Assembly: GCA_947502925.1 (NCBI GenBank)
Contig: CANNBS010000005.1
Location: forward strand, 235,357 to 299,356
DNA length: 64,000 nucleotides
Source of the DNA: an uncultured Marinicella sp.
GTDB taxonomy: Bacteria > Pseudomonadota > Gammaproteobacteria > Xanthomonadales > Marinicellaceae
Direction: 5' to 3'
Shown here: positions 28,307-40,800 of the stretch, piece by piece
Position numbering within the stretch: position 1 is the stretch's first letter
Layout of the letters: each line of letters starts with the position of its first letter
The notes under the pieces: generated by a model
What the model saw: the letters and a program-made list of their open reading frames with translations, nothing else
The model's database searches: none
What the model was told of the DNA's origin: nothing
Made by a program: the position numbers and the translations under genes

Positions 28307-28885
28307 ATGAGACTAATTCGATTTATTACGGTTGTATTTATAATAATCTTAACCACATCAGTTCACGCTAAAGTCGTCGGACACCAGAATGAAGTGGATA
28401 ATGCCTGTGAATTGTTAACGAAACAATTAGCGGTAAAATTAGTGGGCCAACCCGTTAAACCAGGCATTAAAGACCATATCCCCCATTCATATAGCCAATG
28501 TAATTATTCGGGCACAGAAAAAGGCGGTTATAAAGTCAGCTTTTCAACTAAGTTCTTCCCTGTTGGCTTACTGGATTATGACAATTTGGAACCGATTCAA
28601 TTGGATTTTAATGTCTCATTTATTAATCGTGGCGAAACACATCACAGTAAAAAACAATTTCCCGGCGAGGCCACCTACGTATTTCATGATCAAGATTTTA
28701 CCAATATATTTATGATTCCCGGCATAACCGGACCTGACTATGCCGATGGTGAAAAAATGCGTTTAGGTGTCAACTTTCAACTCACCCACCCGGACATGAA
28801 CCCGGAAGATCGTCGCGATGTATTAATGCAACAAGCCTGGAACTACATGAAACGTTTGGTTAAAAGAGCAAAACAAAAACAATAG
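28307..28885 (+). CDS. Secreted or periplasmic protein of unknown function
   Basis: I do not recognise this 192-residue protein. The N terminus MRLIRFITVVFIIILTTSVHA is a clear signal peptide with a likely cut before KVVG. The mature part has two cysteines (CELLTKQL and QCNYSG) that could pair, and no membrane segment. It is a single gene, divergent from the DUF885 lipoprotein gene and convergent with the next one. Codon use looks like its neighbours. Confidence 0.7.
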   Translation: MRLIRFITVVFIIILTTSVHAKVVGHQNEVDNACELLTKQLAVKLVGQPVKPGIKDHIPHSYSQCNYSGTEKGGYKVSFSTKFFPVGLLDYDNLEPIQLDFNVSFINRGETHHSKKQFPGEATYVFHDQDFTNIFMIPGITGPDYADGEKMRLGVNFQLTHPDMNPEDRRDVLMQQAWNYMKRLVKRAKQKQ

Positions 28886-28979
28886 TTTATTTTTCAGCGT
28901 TAAATCCTGATGATTTTTAAACATGCTTATTATTGCAGTATGGTTTTAACGTTTTCAATGACAATCAGCGTAGCCGTTA

Positions 28980-30398
28980 TCAATCAAACTCAATCAGCCG
29001 TATTTTCTTTTTAATCGGTTGAGAAAAACCATATTGGGCCATAATTCCGGGTGCCGCATTTAAGTTAGTAAATCGATTCAAGGTAACACCGATGATGGGC
29101 AGGCCAAATAAATGGACAGTTTTATCGGTGTTGATATCTGTACCCACCAATGGCCTGGTATCAACAAAACTAATCTTGGTGAATCCATTATCTGTTACAG
29201 CGCCATTATAAGCCTGGATCAATTGGAAATTATTTGATTGGGTCAGTGGTGGTTCCGAAAGACCTGAACCTGGACTGACAATAGACTGTACAAAAACACT
29301 GCCACAAAATGAGTCATTGGGTGACGGTGGTACTGGAAAGCCTCCATGTGCTACATTATAAGTGCCTTCTCTGTCATATTCGGTATGATCTAATTCAACA
29401 CCACCATAGACCGCTTGATTTGAACAGCCATTCGCGCTTGTGGTTGGATAAGGTGCGAGGGCCTCATAATTGGGAACAGTTTGATAGAATCGTCTTGTGG
29501 GCTGCGTGTAAACTGTTTCATGCAGACCATCTACGCTGGCTTCATAATTAAAGGTCGAAATAACTCCATCAGCCATTAAAACGGCACTGACTGCATCAAT
29601 ACCCCGTTCAAAAGATATTTGATAACTCTTTTTATTGGCATAAACAGTGGCCACCGGTGCTGCGATATTAAGTGATACGCTATCGTCACCCGGTGCCGTT
29701 TGATTCATGCTGCCTTCAGCAAAAACATCATCCAGCGCCACCACCGGCAGGGAATAATTAATGCCCTGAGCGACATCAATCATATCCGCTTCTGCCATTA
29801 ATCCTCCTGTAACCGGCTGTAAATTCCGATTGGGATTATTGTCCCATAAACCACCGTTATTCCAGGCTGATTCTAACAGCGCACAATTAGTTGGATAACC
29901 CGTGCTATTCATAGTCGCTGCTGCTGCCATATCCCCATCCAGTTCTCCCATCTCAATAATCTCAATAAAACCTTCTCGCCCGCGACTAATGTCATCAGAA
30001 CCATCGACCAGCACATGTGGGTTAAATTCGTGAATGGACTTATTAAGCATCGGTGCACAGGAATTATCAGAGGAAGCGAGCGCGGCAAACTCCTGCCCGG
30101 CATAGCCATCTGCAGATGACGGATAGGGCCCGATCGCAAATGACCAGCTATCGTAGGCACCTAAATAAACATTATAAGTTGATACGGCATAGCCATTTAA
30201 ACTTTCCCGAATATTAATTTTGACGGCTTTAACTTCTTCAGTGGTGTTGGTTACCGCCACTGTGGTGTTTAAACCATTATTGACCGTATAATAAGGTATC
30301 AGAAGCACCTCACCAACACCTTGCGGGTTAACCCGAACGGCAGAAGCATGATACGCAATCAAAAGCAATACGGGGACTAAATATCTTTTCATTGTCAT
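28980..30398 (-). CDS. Large secreted protein of unknown function
   Basis: This 472-residue protein has a signal peptide (MKRYLVPVLLLIAYHASA, cut near residue 20). The mature region starts VRVNPQGVGEVLLIPYYTVNNG and resembles other uncharacterised gammaproteobacterial secreted proteins I cannot name. Several cysteines are spread along it (for example NSCAPM, TNCALL, NGCSNQ and SFCGSV). The start may be the third residue (MKRY). No enzyme motif was seen. It is divergent from the MipA/OmpV-type gene, with 95 bases between the two starts. Confidence 0.7.
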   Translation of the reverse strand: MTMKRYLVPVLLLIAYHASAVRVNPQGVGEVLLIPYYTVNNGLNTTVAVTNTTEEVKAVKINIRESLNGYAVSTYNVYLGAYDSWSFAIGPYPSSADGYAGQEFAALASSDNSCAPMLNKSIHEFNPHVLVDGSDDISRGREGFIEIIEMGELDGDMAAAATMNSTGYPTNCALLESAWNNGGLWDNNPNRNLQPVTGGLMAEADMIDVAQGINYSLPVVALDDVFAEGSMNQTAPGDDSVSLNIAAPVATVYANKKSYQISFERGIDAVSAVLMADGVISTFNYEASVDGLHETVYTQPTRRFYQTVPNYEALAPYPTTSANGCSNQAVYGGVELDHTEYDREGTYNVAHGGFPVPPSPNDSFCGSVFVQSIVSPGSGLSEPPLTQSNNFQLIQAYNGAVTDNGFTKISFVDTRPLVGTDINTDKTVHLFGLPIIGVTLNRFTNLNAAPGIMAQYGFSQPIKKKIRLIEFD

Positions 30399-30493
30399 AT
30401 CTTTTAAAAAATAGTTTCAGATTATATCAAAGTAAATATTAAACCTTTGACCTTTTATTCACAGTTTCACAGGTTACAATAAGAAAAATTTAT

Positions 30494-31264
30494 ATGGTTA
30501 TCCCTATGACGTTTAAAAATTCTCTCTGCATCGTCTCGCTGCTTCTTATGTCAGCCTACGTGTCAGCACAGGTCAACAAAGATGATAATCATCGGCTGCG
30601 TGTCGGCTTAGCTGCGGTTAGCAGTGACACCATATATCGGCAAGGCGATCGCCAGAATAAAGCGTTTCCTGCCTTTGATTATGAGTACAGGGATTTTTAT
30701 TTTCAGGCCGGTGATGTGGGCTATAAAATACTCGATGGTCCGTTGTGGCAATGGGATGCGGGTTTGAATGTAGATTTATCCGGGGATGTGGATCGGGGTG
30801 ACTCCGCGCTATTCGAAAACTTACCCGAGTTACATTATCCCTTAAACGCTTTCACCACTTTTGGCGCGATGACTGATTATGGCTTGTTTGAGCTTAGATA
30901 TGATCATGAAATCAATAATAAGCACAATGGCCACATCTTGTCAGCCTCTTACACAGCATTCTTTAAACTCAAAGACTGGCGTTTTTACCCCAAACTCAGC
31001 CAGCGACGGTACAGTGCTGAGTATGTGGATTATTTCTACGGTGTGCCGTCCGGTTTTGCCGACCCTAATCTGCCGGCTTATCGGGGTGAACAAAGTGATG
31101 TGACTGAATTATCTGTGACCATTCTAAAAAACATTACACCCAAATGGTATTGGGTGAGCAGTTTGCAGAGTCAATGGTTTAATGATGAAATCAGCGACAG
31201 CCCACTGGTCGATGATGACCAGCGACTGTCACTATTTGTCGGCGTATTGTACGAACTGTTTTAA
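30494..31264 (+). CDS. MipA/OmpV family outer-membrane protein
   Basis: The 256-residue protein has a signal peptide (cleaved near SAYVSA|Q) and an outer-membrane beta-barrel pattern of alternating aromatic strands. The opening RVGLAAVSSDTIYRQGDR and DYEYRDFYFQAGDVGYKIL fit the MipA/OmpV fold, and it ends in the aromatic LYELF typical of outer-membrane proteins. Family members scaffold murein enzymes or act as porins, and the role here is unclear. An in-frame ATG at 30506 is an equally good start. It overlaps the convergent glutathione peroxidase gene by 4 bases. Confidence 0.75.
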   Translation: MVIPMTFKNSLCIVSLLLMSAYVSAQVNKDDNHRLRVGLAAVSSDTIYRQGDRQNKAFPAFDYEYRDFYFQAGDVGYKILDGPLWQWDAGLNVDLSGDVDRGDSALFENLPELHYPLNAFTTFGAMTDYGLFELRYDHEINNKHNGHILSASYTAFFKLKDWRFYPKLSQRRYSAEYVDYFYGVPSGFADPNLPAYRGEQSDVTELSVTILKNITPKWYWVSSLQSQWFNDEISDSPLVDDDQRLSLFVGVLYELF

Positions 31265-31749
31265 GCGTTTAAAGCCTGTTCAATGTCGCGTGTTAATTTT
31301 CCCGGTTTTGTGGTTGGGGCGTAGCGTTTAATGGGCTGACCGTCTTTACCAATCAGGAACTTAGTGAAATTCCATTTAATCTTATCCCCCAGGGTTCCTG
31401 ACAGCTCATCTTTAAGGTAATTAAATAAAGGATGGGCATTATCCCCGTTCACATCAATTTTATTAAACATCGGAAATTCCACGCCATAATTCATCTCACA
31501 AAATGAATTAATCTCTTCGGCATCACCCGGTTCCTGGCCACCGAACTGATTACAGGGAAAGCCCAAAATGGTAAATCCACGGTTTTTATAGGTTTCGTAT
31601 AATTCCTGCAAGCCTTTATACTGCGGGGTAAATCCACATTTACTGGCTGTGTTTACCACCAGTACAACCTGTCCCTTATAATCAACAAGCTGTTTCGTTT
31701 TGCCCTGAATGGTTTCAGCCTGAAAGTCGTAAATATTAGTCATCATCAA
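31261..31749 (-). CDS. Glutathione peroxidase (cysteine type)
   Basis: The 162-residue enzyme reduces hydrogen peroxide and lipid hydroperoxides with thioredoxin or glutathione. The catalytic set is present: Cys38 (ASKCGFTPQY) in place of selenocysteine, Gln72 (NQFGGQEPG), and Trp126-Asn127 (IKWNFTKFLI). The second Cys of the FPCNQFGG motif is Cys66. Length is typical for bacterial BtuE/GPx enzymes. It is cytoplasmic, with no signal peptide. Single gene. Confidence 0.93.
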   Translation of the reverse strand: MMMTNIYDFQAETIQGKTKQLVDYKGQVVLVVNTASKCGFTPQYKGLQELYETYKNRGFTILGFPCNQFGGQEPGDAEEINSFCEMNYGVEFPMFNKIDVNGDNAHPLFNYLKDELSGTLGDKIKWNFTKFLIGKDGQPIKRYAPTTKPGKLTRDIEQALNA

Positions 31750-31783
31750 TTACCATAATAAAACTTTATAGTTGGGGATAAAA

Positions 31784-31815
31784 AAGCCGAAAAGCAAGTG
31801 AATGTTTTTCGGCTT
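31784..31815 (-). terminator. Rho-independent terminator of the 3128-residue protein gene
   Basis: On the minus strand AAGCCGAAAA pairs with TTTTCGGCTT and is followed by a six-T run, 26 bases after the stop codon. Confidence 0.85.
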
Positions 31816-31840
31816 ATCTAAACGCAGCTGTTTAATAAGT

Positions 31841-34800
31841 TTACAGCTGCCTTCGGCGCCGCATTACCGGTACCGCTAAACCGATACTCATAAGCGCCAA
31901 TAAAAGGAGCGCCCAGGTACTTAAAGTGGGTATCGGGAAGGCGGTTCGAACACCGGTCGGATCGTTGATATCCGTGGTGGTCGGGTCATCAGTGACCACC
32001 GGATTCTGACCGTCCTGGGCGTCATCGTTAGGATCGCCGTTGTTGTTTTCGTCCCAATGCGCCATGGCCTGGTTCTCAATGGAAACTGAACCACCGGCTG
32101 TGATACGGGTATCAAACTGAATCACCACTTCATGACCTAAGTTAGCCATGGTTTCATTCGCCGGGGCGCCCGGGTCAGGACTTATCACAGCGCTTAATTC
32201 AATGCGGTTTAAGCCTGAATTATAAGTCGGCGTGGTGCAGGTGCTGGTACCATCAGCTGAACAACTTGCAGCCGGCACGTAAGTGGTTCCGGCCGGAATC
32301 TCGTCATAAATAAACACCGGCAGATCGACATTATTGTTGGGATTATACCAATAGAACGTCCAGTGTAATAAACGCGGATCAGATGAATCCACTTCGACGG
32401 TTTTAACTCCGACCGGTGGGTTTAAGAATAAACCGGTGGTTTCATCATCATCGTTATTACTCAAATCTTCATCCGGACCGTTGGTGCCATCATCGCCAAT
32501 GTTTACGCTGTTCGTTATCTGCTGAATATTCTGCGGTAAAGGATCATTCACATCGACAGCAAATATTACCGAACCACTGTCACCCACATTCAGGTTACCC
32601 ACAAAGTAGGTACAGGAATTACCCGGCGTGATGCCACTACAACTCCACGCAGGATCACTGGCGGCGGCATTAAATGTGGTGTTCGCCGGAATGGTTTCTG
32701 TTATCACCACACCCACCGAATCCTGCGAGCCGATATTTTCATAATTCAGGGTATAGACAATGGTTTGACCCGGCCCTGAGCTCATGCCACCATCGGATTT
32801 TGTAATGACTAAATCAGGTGCGGCCACCACATCGGTGGGCTCTGAATCATTATTATTGGACGGATCAGAATCTGGACCGTTATTACCGTCATCTTGTATG
32901 CTCACTGTATTATTTAAAGTGTCCACACCATCTGGTAAGGCTGCATCAACCAACACCGCAAACTGAATCGTTACCGGTGGATCACCGGCATTCACCGAAC
33001 CCACATTAAAGACACAGGCACTGCCGGGATTACCATTAGGAGAACAACTCCAGCCAGGCGTACTGCTACCGGCATCAAAGCTGGTATGTAATGGCACCGT
33101 ATCTGTAATCATCACACCGGTGGCATCCTGGTCGCCGATATTTTCATAACTGATGTCATAAACCAACACATCACCGGCATTCACACTGCTCTGTTGATCA
33201 ACTTTAGTCACCACCAAATCAGGCGCTGCCGTGACCGGCGTATTATCACTGCCGCTGTTATTGCTTGTATCAATATCAGGACCGTTGTTACCGTCGTCAG
33301 AAATAGTCACCGTGTTGTTTAATTCAGTCACTCCACCGGGTAATGGGTTATCCACCGTTACGGCAAAATTAACCGAACCGGAATCACCGCCATTTAAGGT
33401 GCCAACTGAATAAGTACAGCTGCTACCTGCATTACCATTGGGCACACAGGCCCAGCCTGGTGTACTGCTGCCGGCATTGAAAGTACTGTGCATCGGCACT
33501 GTTTCGTTAAGTTCCACACCGGTGGCACCGATGTTACCTAAGTTTTCATAATTAATGGCATAAGTCACCACATCACCCGGTGAAACCGTGACACCACCGT
33601 CATCTTTGGTCACGGCTAAATCAAGCGCGGTACCGGTTAAACTGTCGGTGTCGCTGTCACTGTTATTACCCGGTGTTGGATCTGCGCCATTAGTGCCATC
33701 ATCGGTCACACTGGCGGTATTGACCACTGAAGTGGCGCCCGGAGCCAGCGGGTTATCAACAATAACCGCAAAACTGACTGCACCAGAACCACCACCTGCG
33801 ACAGCACCTATGGTCAAAGAACAGACACTACCGGCCGGCGCACCATTGGCACAACTCCAACCGGCGCTACTGTTACCGGCATCGAATGTGGTGTGTGTCG
33901 GTACCGTATCCGTAATGGACACACCAGTGGCATTCTGATTACCCACATTGGCATAGCTCAGTGTATAGATTAGGGTATCCCCCGGACTGGCTAACGCCAC
34001 ACCATCATCCTTAACCAAGGTTAAATCCGGCACAGCGTTCACCGGTGTATCGTCGGTATCATTATTATCACCCGGGGTTGGATCTGGCCCATTGTTACCA
34101 TCATCATTGATACTTACGGCATTGTTGATGGCCGTAACACCGGCGGCCAATGGATTATCCACCTGCACAGCAAAGGTCAGACTGCCATTATCACCAGCTG
34201 TCAAAGTTGCAAAATTCACCGTACAGATACTCATGGCATTATTATCCGGCACACAAACCCAACTGCCACTGCTGCTACCGGGTACGAATGTACTGTTGAC
34301 CGGTACAGTTTCAGTAATAAACACACCCGTGGCATCCTGATTACCCACATTGGCATAGTTAATGGTGTAACTAATCACATCACCCGGTTGTACCGTAACG
34401 CCACCATCGTCTTTACTCACTTGTAAATCAGGTGCTGCCGTAATCGGCGTATTATCACTGTCGGTGTTATCGCCCGGTGTTAAGTCAGCCCCATTGGTGC
34501 CGTCATCGGCAATGGAGGTGGTGTTATTTAATTCAGTCACACCACTGGCCAATGGATCATCCACCGTGACCGCAAAGTTAACGGTTGTCACAGGATCACT
34601 CACAGCCACCGCACCAATATTAATGGTACAGGTACTGCCTGCATTGGCATTCGGTGTACAGTTCCAACCGAAAGCAGAATTACCGGCATCGAACGTGCTG
34701 TTGGCCGGAACCGTTTCAGTTATTTCGACACCGGTGGCATCCTGGGTACCATTATTGGAATAACCCAGGGTATAAATCACTGTTCCGCCGGGGGTTGTGG

Positions 34801-37800
34801 TGGTTCCACCATCATCTTTCACAATCACCAAATCAGGTGCACCATCCACCGGAATGGTGGTTGGATCATCCGGATCCGGCGTGTTGGGGTCGTTAGAATC
34901 AAAATTCGGAACCTCTTGAGAGCTGATCTCAGCCTGGTTTATCAGTTCATCCACCCCGGATGGCAGTGGATCGTTAATCACCACTTGATAGGTAATGGTT
35001 ACTGTAGCACCATTATTTAAGGTGCCAACATTAACCGCCACTGTGGTATCACCGCCGGTATTACCGGTGGTTACCGTGCCCACATCGGTGGTCACTGAAC
35101 CCACCACCAGACTGCCATTGGGGTCAGGAATATCCGTCACCACAACAGACGTTGCCGGCGCATCACCCGAATTTACCACCGTAATGGTGTAATTCAAGGT
35201 TTCACCGGGACTGGCGCCACCGGATGAATTGCTATCGGCATCTAACACCACGGATTTATCCGAATCCAAAGCCGGCAACAATAAGGTATCAGTGTCATCC
35301 ACCGGACCATAATCACGTTCATTCGGGTCATTGCCGGGTAAACTGCTGGCTTCGGTAATGGTTGCCAGGTTGGCAATATTGGTTGGGATCACCACATCGC
35401 TTCGTAAAGTGGCATTAAACACAAAGCTCACCACTTCATTCGGCTCTAAAGAACTGTCAGGCGGTGTAAAGTTGCCATCAGAACTGATACGAACAGTAAC
35501 TTCATTAGCGCCGGGACCTGGAACTGTGGTCATCACAAAACCGGTTGGAATCGTAACCTGACTAAAGCCACCGGCATCCCAAACTGTGGTATCAAAGACA
35601 TCTTCCACCACCAAATCATAAGCACTGGCCGAACCGCCGGTGTTATTCATGGTGAGGGTAATTGGCACCACATAGTCATTGACCGTACCAAAGGACTTAG
35701 CCAACCCTAAATTCGGCTCAACAACTTCCACATCAGCATCGTCCGTTAACGGTGCGCCGGTACCATAATCAAAGGTCACATTATTGGTTAAGGTGTCAAT
35801 CGCCATATTGCCGGGATGATTAACCAATCGAGCGGTCACCGTCATGGTGATTTGATCACCGGCATCAACCACGCCATCAGGCTGGTTCGTGATATCACCA
35901 AAATCAAACACCACACGATCATTCAGGGTATCTGCATTGGTGTCTGAGTAAACCGGCGTGCCGGGTAAAGTTGTATTGGTAATACTGCCACCAATGGTGT
36001 TAACGGTGGCGGAAACCACTTCCAAATATCCCGGACCGGTCGGTAACTGATCAGTCACCACGGCATTTGTGGTGATACCTTCCGGCACGATGATGGTCAA
36101 TGTAAAGTCAATTTCCTCACCAATGGCTAAATCAGGCACCAAAGGATTACCCTGGTTATCACCGGTATCACCCAAGGATGAACCGGCCGTTACCTTAACC
36201 ACCGCCGGATCCGGCGTCACAAAAGAAGTTTGATCTGAATCGGTGGAGGTCCGGGTTTGTCCAGCCACAATGACCGGAGTCGAGGTGTAGGATAATTGAG
36301 CGGTATTCGGATAAGTTACCGTCGGGTTAACCGAATTATTTACCTGGACATCATAGGTAATGGTACATGAACCTGTGCTCAAATCTAAAGGACTGAAGGT
36401 GAATTCAATCAGTGGTTCAGCGGTTGAATCCACCGCAAAACCAGGGCAGGTTGATGAAGCCGTGCCATCATTAATCCACTCGGTACCCGGCACCGGCAAA
36501 TTATCCTTCACAATCAGGTTAAAGGCATCGGCACTGGAATTACCCTGATGGTTGATGGTTAATTGGTACTGAAGGACATCACCGGCATCAGCGGTCATTG
36601 AAGCCGGCAAAGTGGTTTTACTAACCGCCACAATCGGCTCCACAATATCGACCAGTGCAGTATCCATAACGGAACTGCCATCGGCACTGAAGGTGGCCGT
36701 ATTGGCTACATCATTCAGATTAGTTTGGTTAACCGCATCATCCACCACAACAGCCACCACTTCAAACGTTATCTCATCATCACTGTTATTGATACCGTCG
36801 GGGGCGTTCACCACATTACCCAAATTCCAAAGAATATTATCCAGATAACTATCTGCATTGCTGTCTGTGGCAACACCGGCGTCACCGACATTCACGGTGG
36901 CCGGCACAAAACTTAAATTCGCACCAATCGACACAATTTGCGAACTCACCACATCCAGTTTAGCCGTGGTATTGGGTAATTGGTCAGTCATTGACGCGTT
37001 ATTACTTGTGCCCTCAGGTAAAGTCACAGTCATGCGATAAGTCACCAGTTCACCGATGGTTAAATCAGGCTCAGACCCGTTTTGGGCCGTCCCGGTGCTG
37101 GGTTCGGAGGTATTAAATACCGTTTTACTTAAACCTGATGCCGTGATGGTCACCGCATGACTTTCGGCATCGGTTCCTGTACGTTCATTAGCATTGGCTC
37201 CTGGCATAGACGTCCAGTTAATGGTGGCGGTGTTGGTAATCACCTGTTCCGGTGAAACTGAGGTATCAACAGTCACATCGAAACTGATGGTCACCGTTTG
37301 GCCAATCGGGAATTCAGCCCAGGTCGCGGTTATGACACCACCGGCTTCCTGTAAACTACCCACATCAGGCGCCCAGCCACTAACCACTTGTAAATTACCG
37401 GCAAACGTTAAATCTGCGGGTATGGTATCACTCAATGTCGCTTCAAAAGCCCGCGCAGAAGACGGCGGTACTGTATTATCAACGATAATGGTGTAAGTGA
37501 TGGTGTCACCGGCATCGGCACTGGTCACCGAACCTGATTTATTAACTCTCAGAATGGGTTCAACCACTTCCACATCAGCCGAACCCGAAACATTCAGGCC
37601 GGTGTTGTACTGAATCAGGACATTATTGGTCAACACTTCAATACCAGAGTTCACAGGTGCACTGGTCACCACACCGGTGACTTGAACCACAATCTGGTCA
37701 TCGGCATTGACAACCCCATCTGGGGTATTTGTTACAGAGCCAAAATCGAACGTTACGACATTAGCCGGACCAATGGTACCGGTTGCGGGCGATGTGGTTG

Positions 37801-40800
37801 GCGTTAAATTAGCACCCACTGAGATTAGTTGCGAACCAGTCACATGCATTTGACCGGAGGCATTATCCGGTAAAGTATCGGTAATAATCACTGAAGGTGA
37901 CACACCTTCGGCTAAAGTCGCGACAATGTTAAAGGTCACTTCTTCACCGATGGTTAAATCCACCAAACCGGGATTACCCTGCCCTGACACACCTTCTGAT
38001 TGTTCGGTACTGGTGGCCGGCAGAACAGATTTGACCACTTGCGCCGGTGCTATATTGACATCCGCATCGTCTGTAACCGGCCCATAATTGCGCTCGTCCG
38101 GACTTGCTCCCGGCAAAGAACTACCACTGGTCGAGGCGATATTATTTAACACATCACCGGACTCGGCAGTTGGATCGATTTGTACCTGAAAGGTGACTGT
38201 CACTGAACCACTCACGGCGACTGAAGCCACATCCACACGTACGGTGGTATCACCCGGGGTATTACCTGTGGTGATGACACCTGATGTTGTGTTAACCGAA
38301 CCGACCACTAAGTTTAAGTCCGGATCTGTTAAGGCATCACTGATGACCACATCAAACGCCGGACTGGTACCGGTATTAGACATAACCACAGTATAAGTCA
38401 CCGTATCGCCGGCATCGGCATTAGCCGGGGAAACGGTTTTGTTTAATGCCAATGAAGGTTCCCGAATCGTTAAGTTCGGCGCACTATCGCTCGCAGAACT
38501 GCTATCTGAACTAAAAATAGCGGCATTATTTTTATTATTACCATTCTGGTTGGCCGACACATCATTAACCAAAACACTGTAAGTAATGGTAATGGTTTCA
38601 GCAACACCGTTATTGGTATTGCCATTTGTCAGATTGCCAAAATCAAAACTGGCATCTCGTGTTCCGATGCCGCTTGCACCCGCCAGCACGCCAGCAAAGC
38701 CACCGGCCACGTCTGTTGTAATATCTCCACTTGAGGGCACGATGGAATCAAACGATAAAAAGGTTAAACCATTATCCAGTTGATCCGTCACAACAGCATT
38801 GCTGGACACACCTTCTGGAATGGTCACTTCAACCTGATATTGAATCACTTCACCAATGGTCATGGTGCCATTATTACCATCCACATTAGGCGCAATCGAA
38901 ACAATGGTTTTATCCATGACAGGCTGACCAATTGTGGCCGTGGCATCATCTGAAACAGTCGGAAAATTAACTGCACCGGATTGAGATGCATAATCAGCTG
39001 TGGCCGTATTAATTATAGTGTCGCCAATTTCAACCGAAGAAGCCACTGTGCAATTAACTGTCACCAAAGCCGTGTCTGTGCCATAGGGCGCCCCTATCGT
39101 ACCATCGTTGGCTGCCAAAGGGTTCGTGAGCGTTATACCGGTTCCAATACTTCCGCTATAAGCCAAAACAGCGCCATTGCCATCGGTCACTGCACTGACT
39201 GAACAAGCCGTTAAGCTCGCCACAGCCGGGTCAGTAATCACCACATCATAAGCCGGCGCACCACCCATGTTCTCAACCGTTAATTGATAGTCGATGGTAT
39301 CTGAGGCATCGGCATCAATTACATCACCGTCCACCGGCAAAATGGCGGGACTGGGTGCAATAGTGCTGTTGGGATTATTTGTCGAAGCAACACCTTTGGT
39401 CATTTGTAATTCTGGTGCGCGAACTTGAATCAGAACCGGTGTGATACCGGTCGATACCTCTGCTTCAGTATTAGAGGTACTGACACGCAATAAATTAGCT
39501 AAGCTTAAATTATCCGCAAATGGATCATCCGTGACAACCACATCCACCAGTACCGATAAGGTTTGTGGTGTTGTGGTGGTTATATCCGGCCAATTTATCG
39601 TTAAACTATTGGTGGCACCGTCAGTTGTCATACTGGTCGGCGTTAATCCCAAAGTGTCTGAAGGATCTAAACTAATACTGGCATTCGGCAAAGGTAAACT
39701 GGTATCAATGGTGGTGGCATCAAATACCGGCAATGGAAAAAAGTCTTCAAAGATAACCCCATTGGTGTCACCGGAAGGAACGGCTAAACTCAACCGATAA
39801 GTGACCGTATCACCGGGCATATAGGGTCCGGTGCTCACAACATCTTTACTAATGGCAACCGGTGCAACCAGAATGGTCGCCGCAGAGTCATCACCACAAG
39901 CCGAAGCGCCTTCAACTAAATCATAATCCAAGTCAACCGTATTGCTTAAGGGGTCACTGGCTAAAACGGCATCTGTATTGGCATAGGTTTGATCTACAGT
40001 GGCATCATAACTAATTGTTAAGCCGGTTCCGGCACTCAGTGTTCCCAAAGCCGATGTGATATCAAACTCCACAGTGGTTTGACCGGCTGCAGGCGTGTCG
40101 TTTGATATTGTTGGTGTTACACCACCACTTAAAACAGAATTAAAAGTGACGCCATCGGGTAATATATCAGTAACAATAACACGATCTGCGTTGCCATAAT
40201 CACTGAGTTGGATATTCAGATTATAGGTCACCAGATTACCGGGGGTTACTTGACCGGGGGATGCCCCTTTCTGAATACTCATGTGCTCCAGCTCGATGTT
40301 ATTGCTGTCGGTTAATTGAGGTACGGCAACGGCATTAAATTCCGCATCAAATGTGGCGTTATTGACAGCAGTATCCTTGGCACATACCGTTTCATCCAAC
40401 ACATCATCAAAATAACCACTGTATGTAATGACCAAATCATTACCGGCTGCCGTACCGTTAACGCTATCGCACGTTATACTAATGTTCGGCAATCCTGAAA
40501 CACAGTTAACACCACCCGAGATGTTAATAGAACCTGTATCCAATACAAATTGTGCAGGCAAGACATCATTAATCACGATGTTATCAATGGTGTTATTGTT
40601 GGCAACATCAACATTTAAAGTATAAGTCACCGGCCAGCTTGGTCCAGGTGGCCGCTCGTCTTCAGGGGCATTATTACTTTTTTCAAAAGTCACCAGTACC
40701 GGCGTGATATTAAAGGTATCCTCACTGCCCACAATCGGACCATTATCACCGGTGGGTGTATCACCAAACTCATAAACCGGTGTCACTGAAACCGACATCG

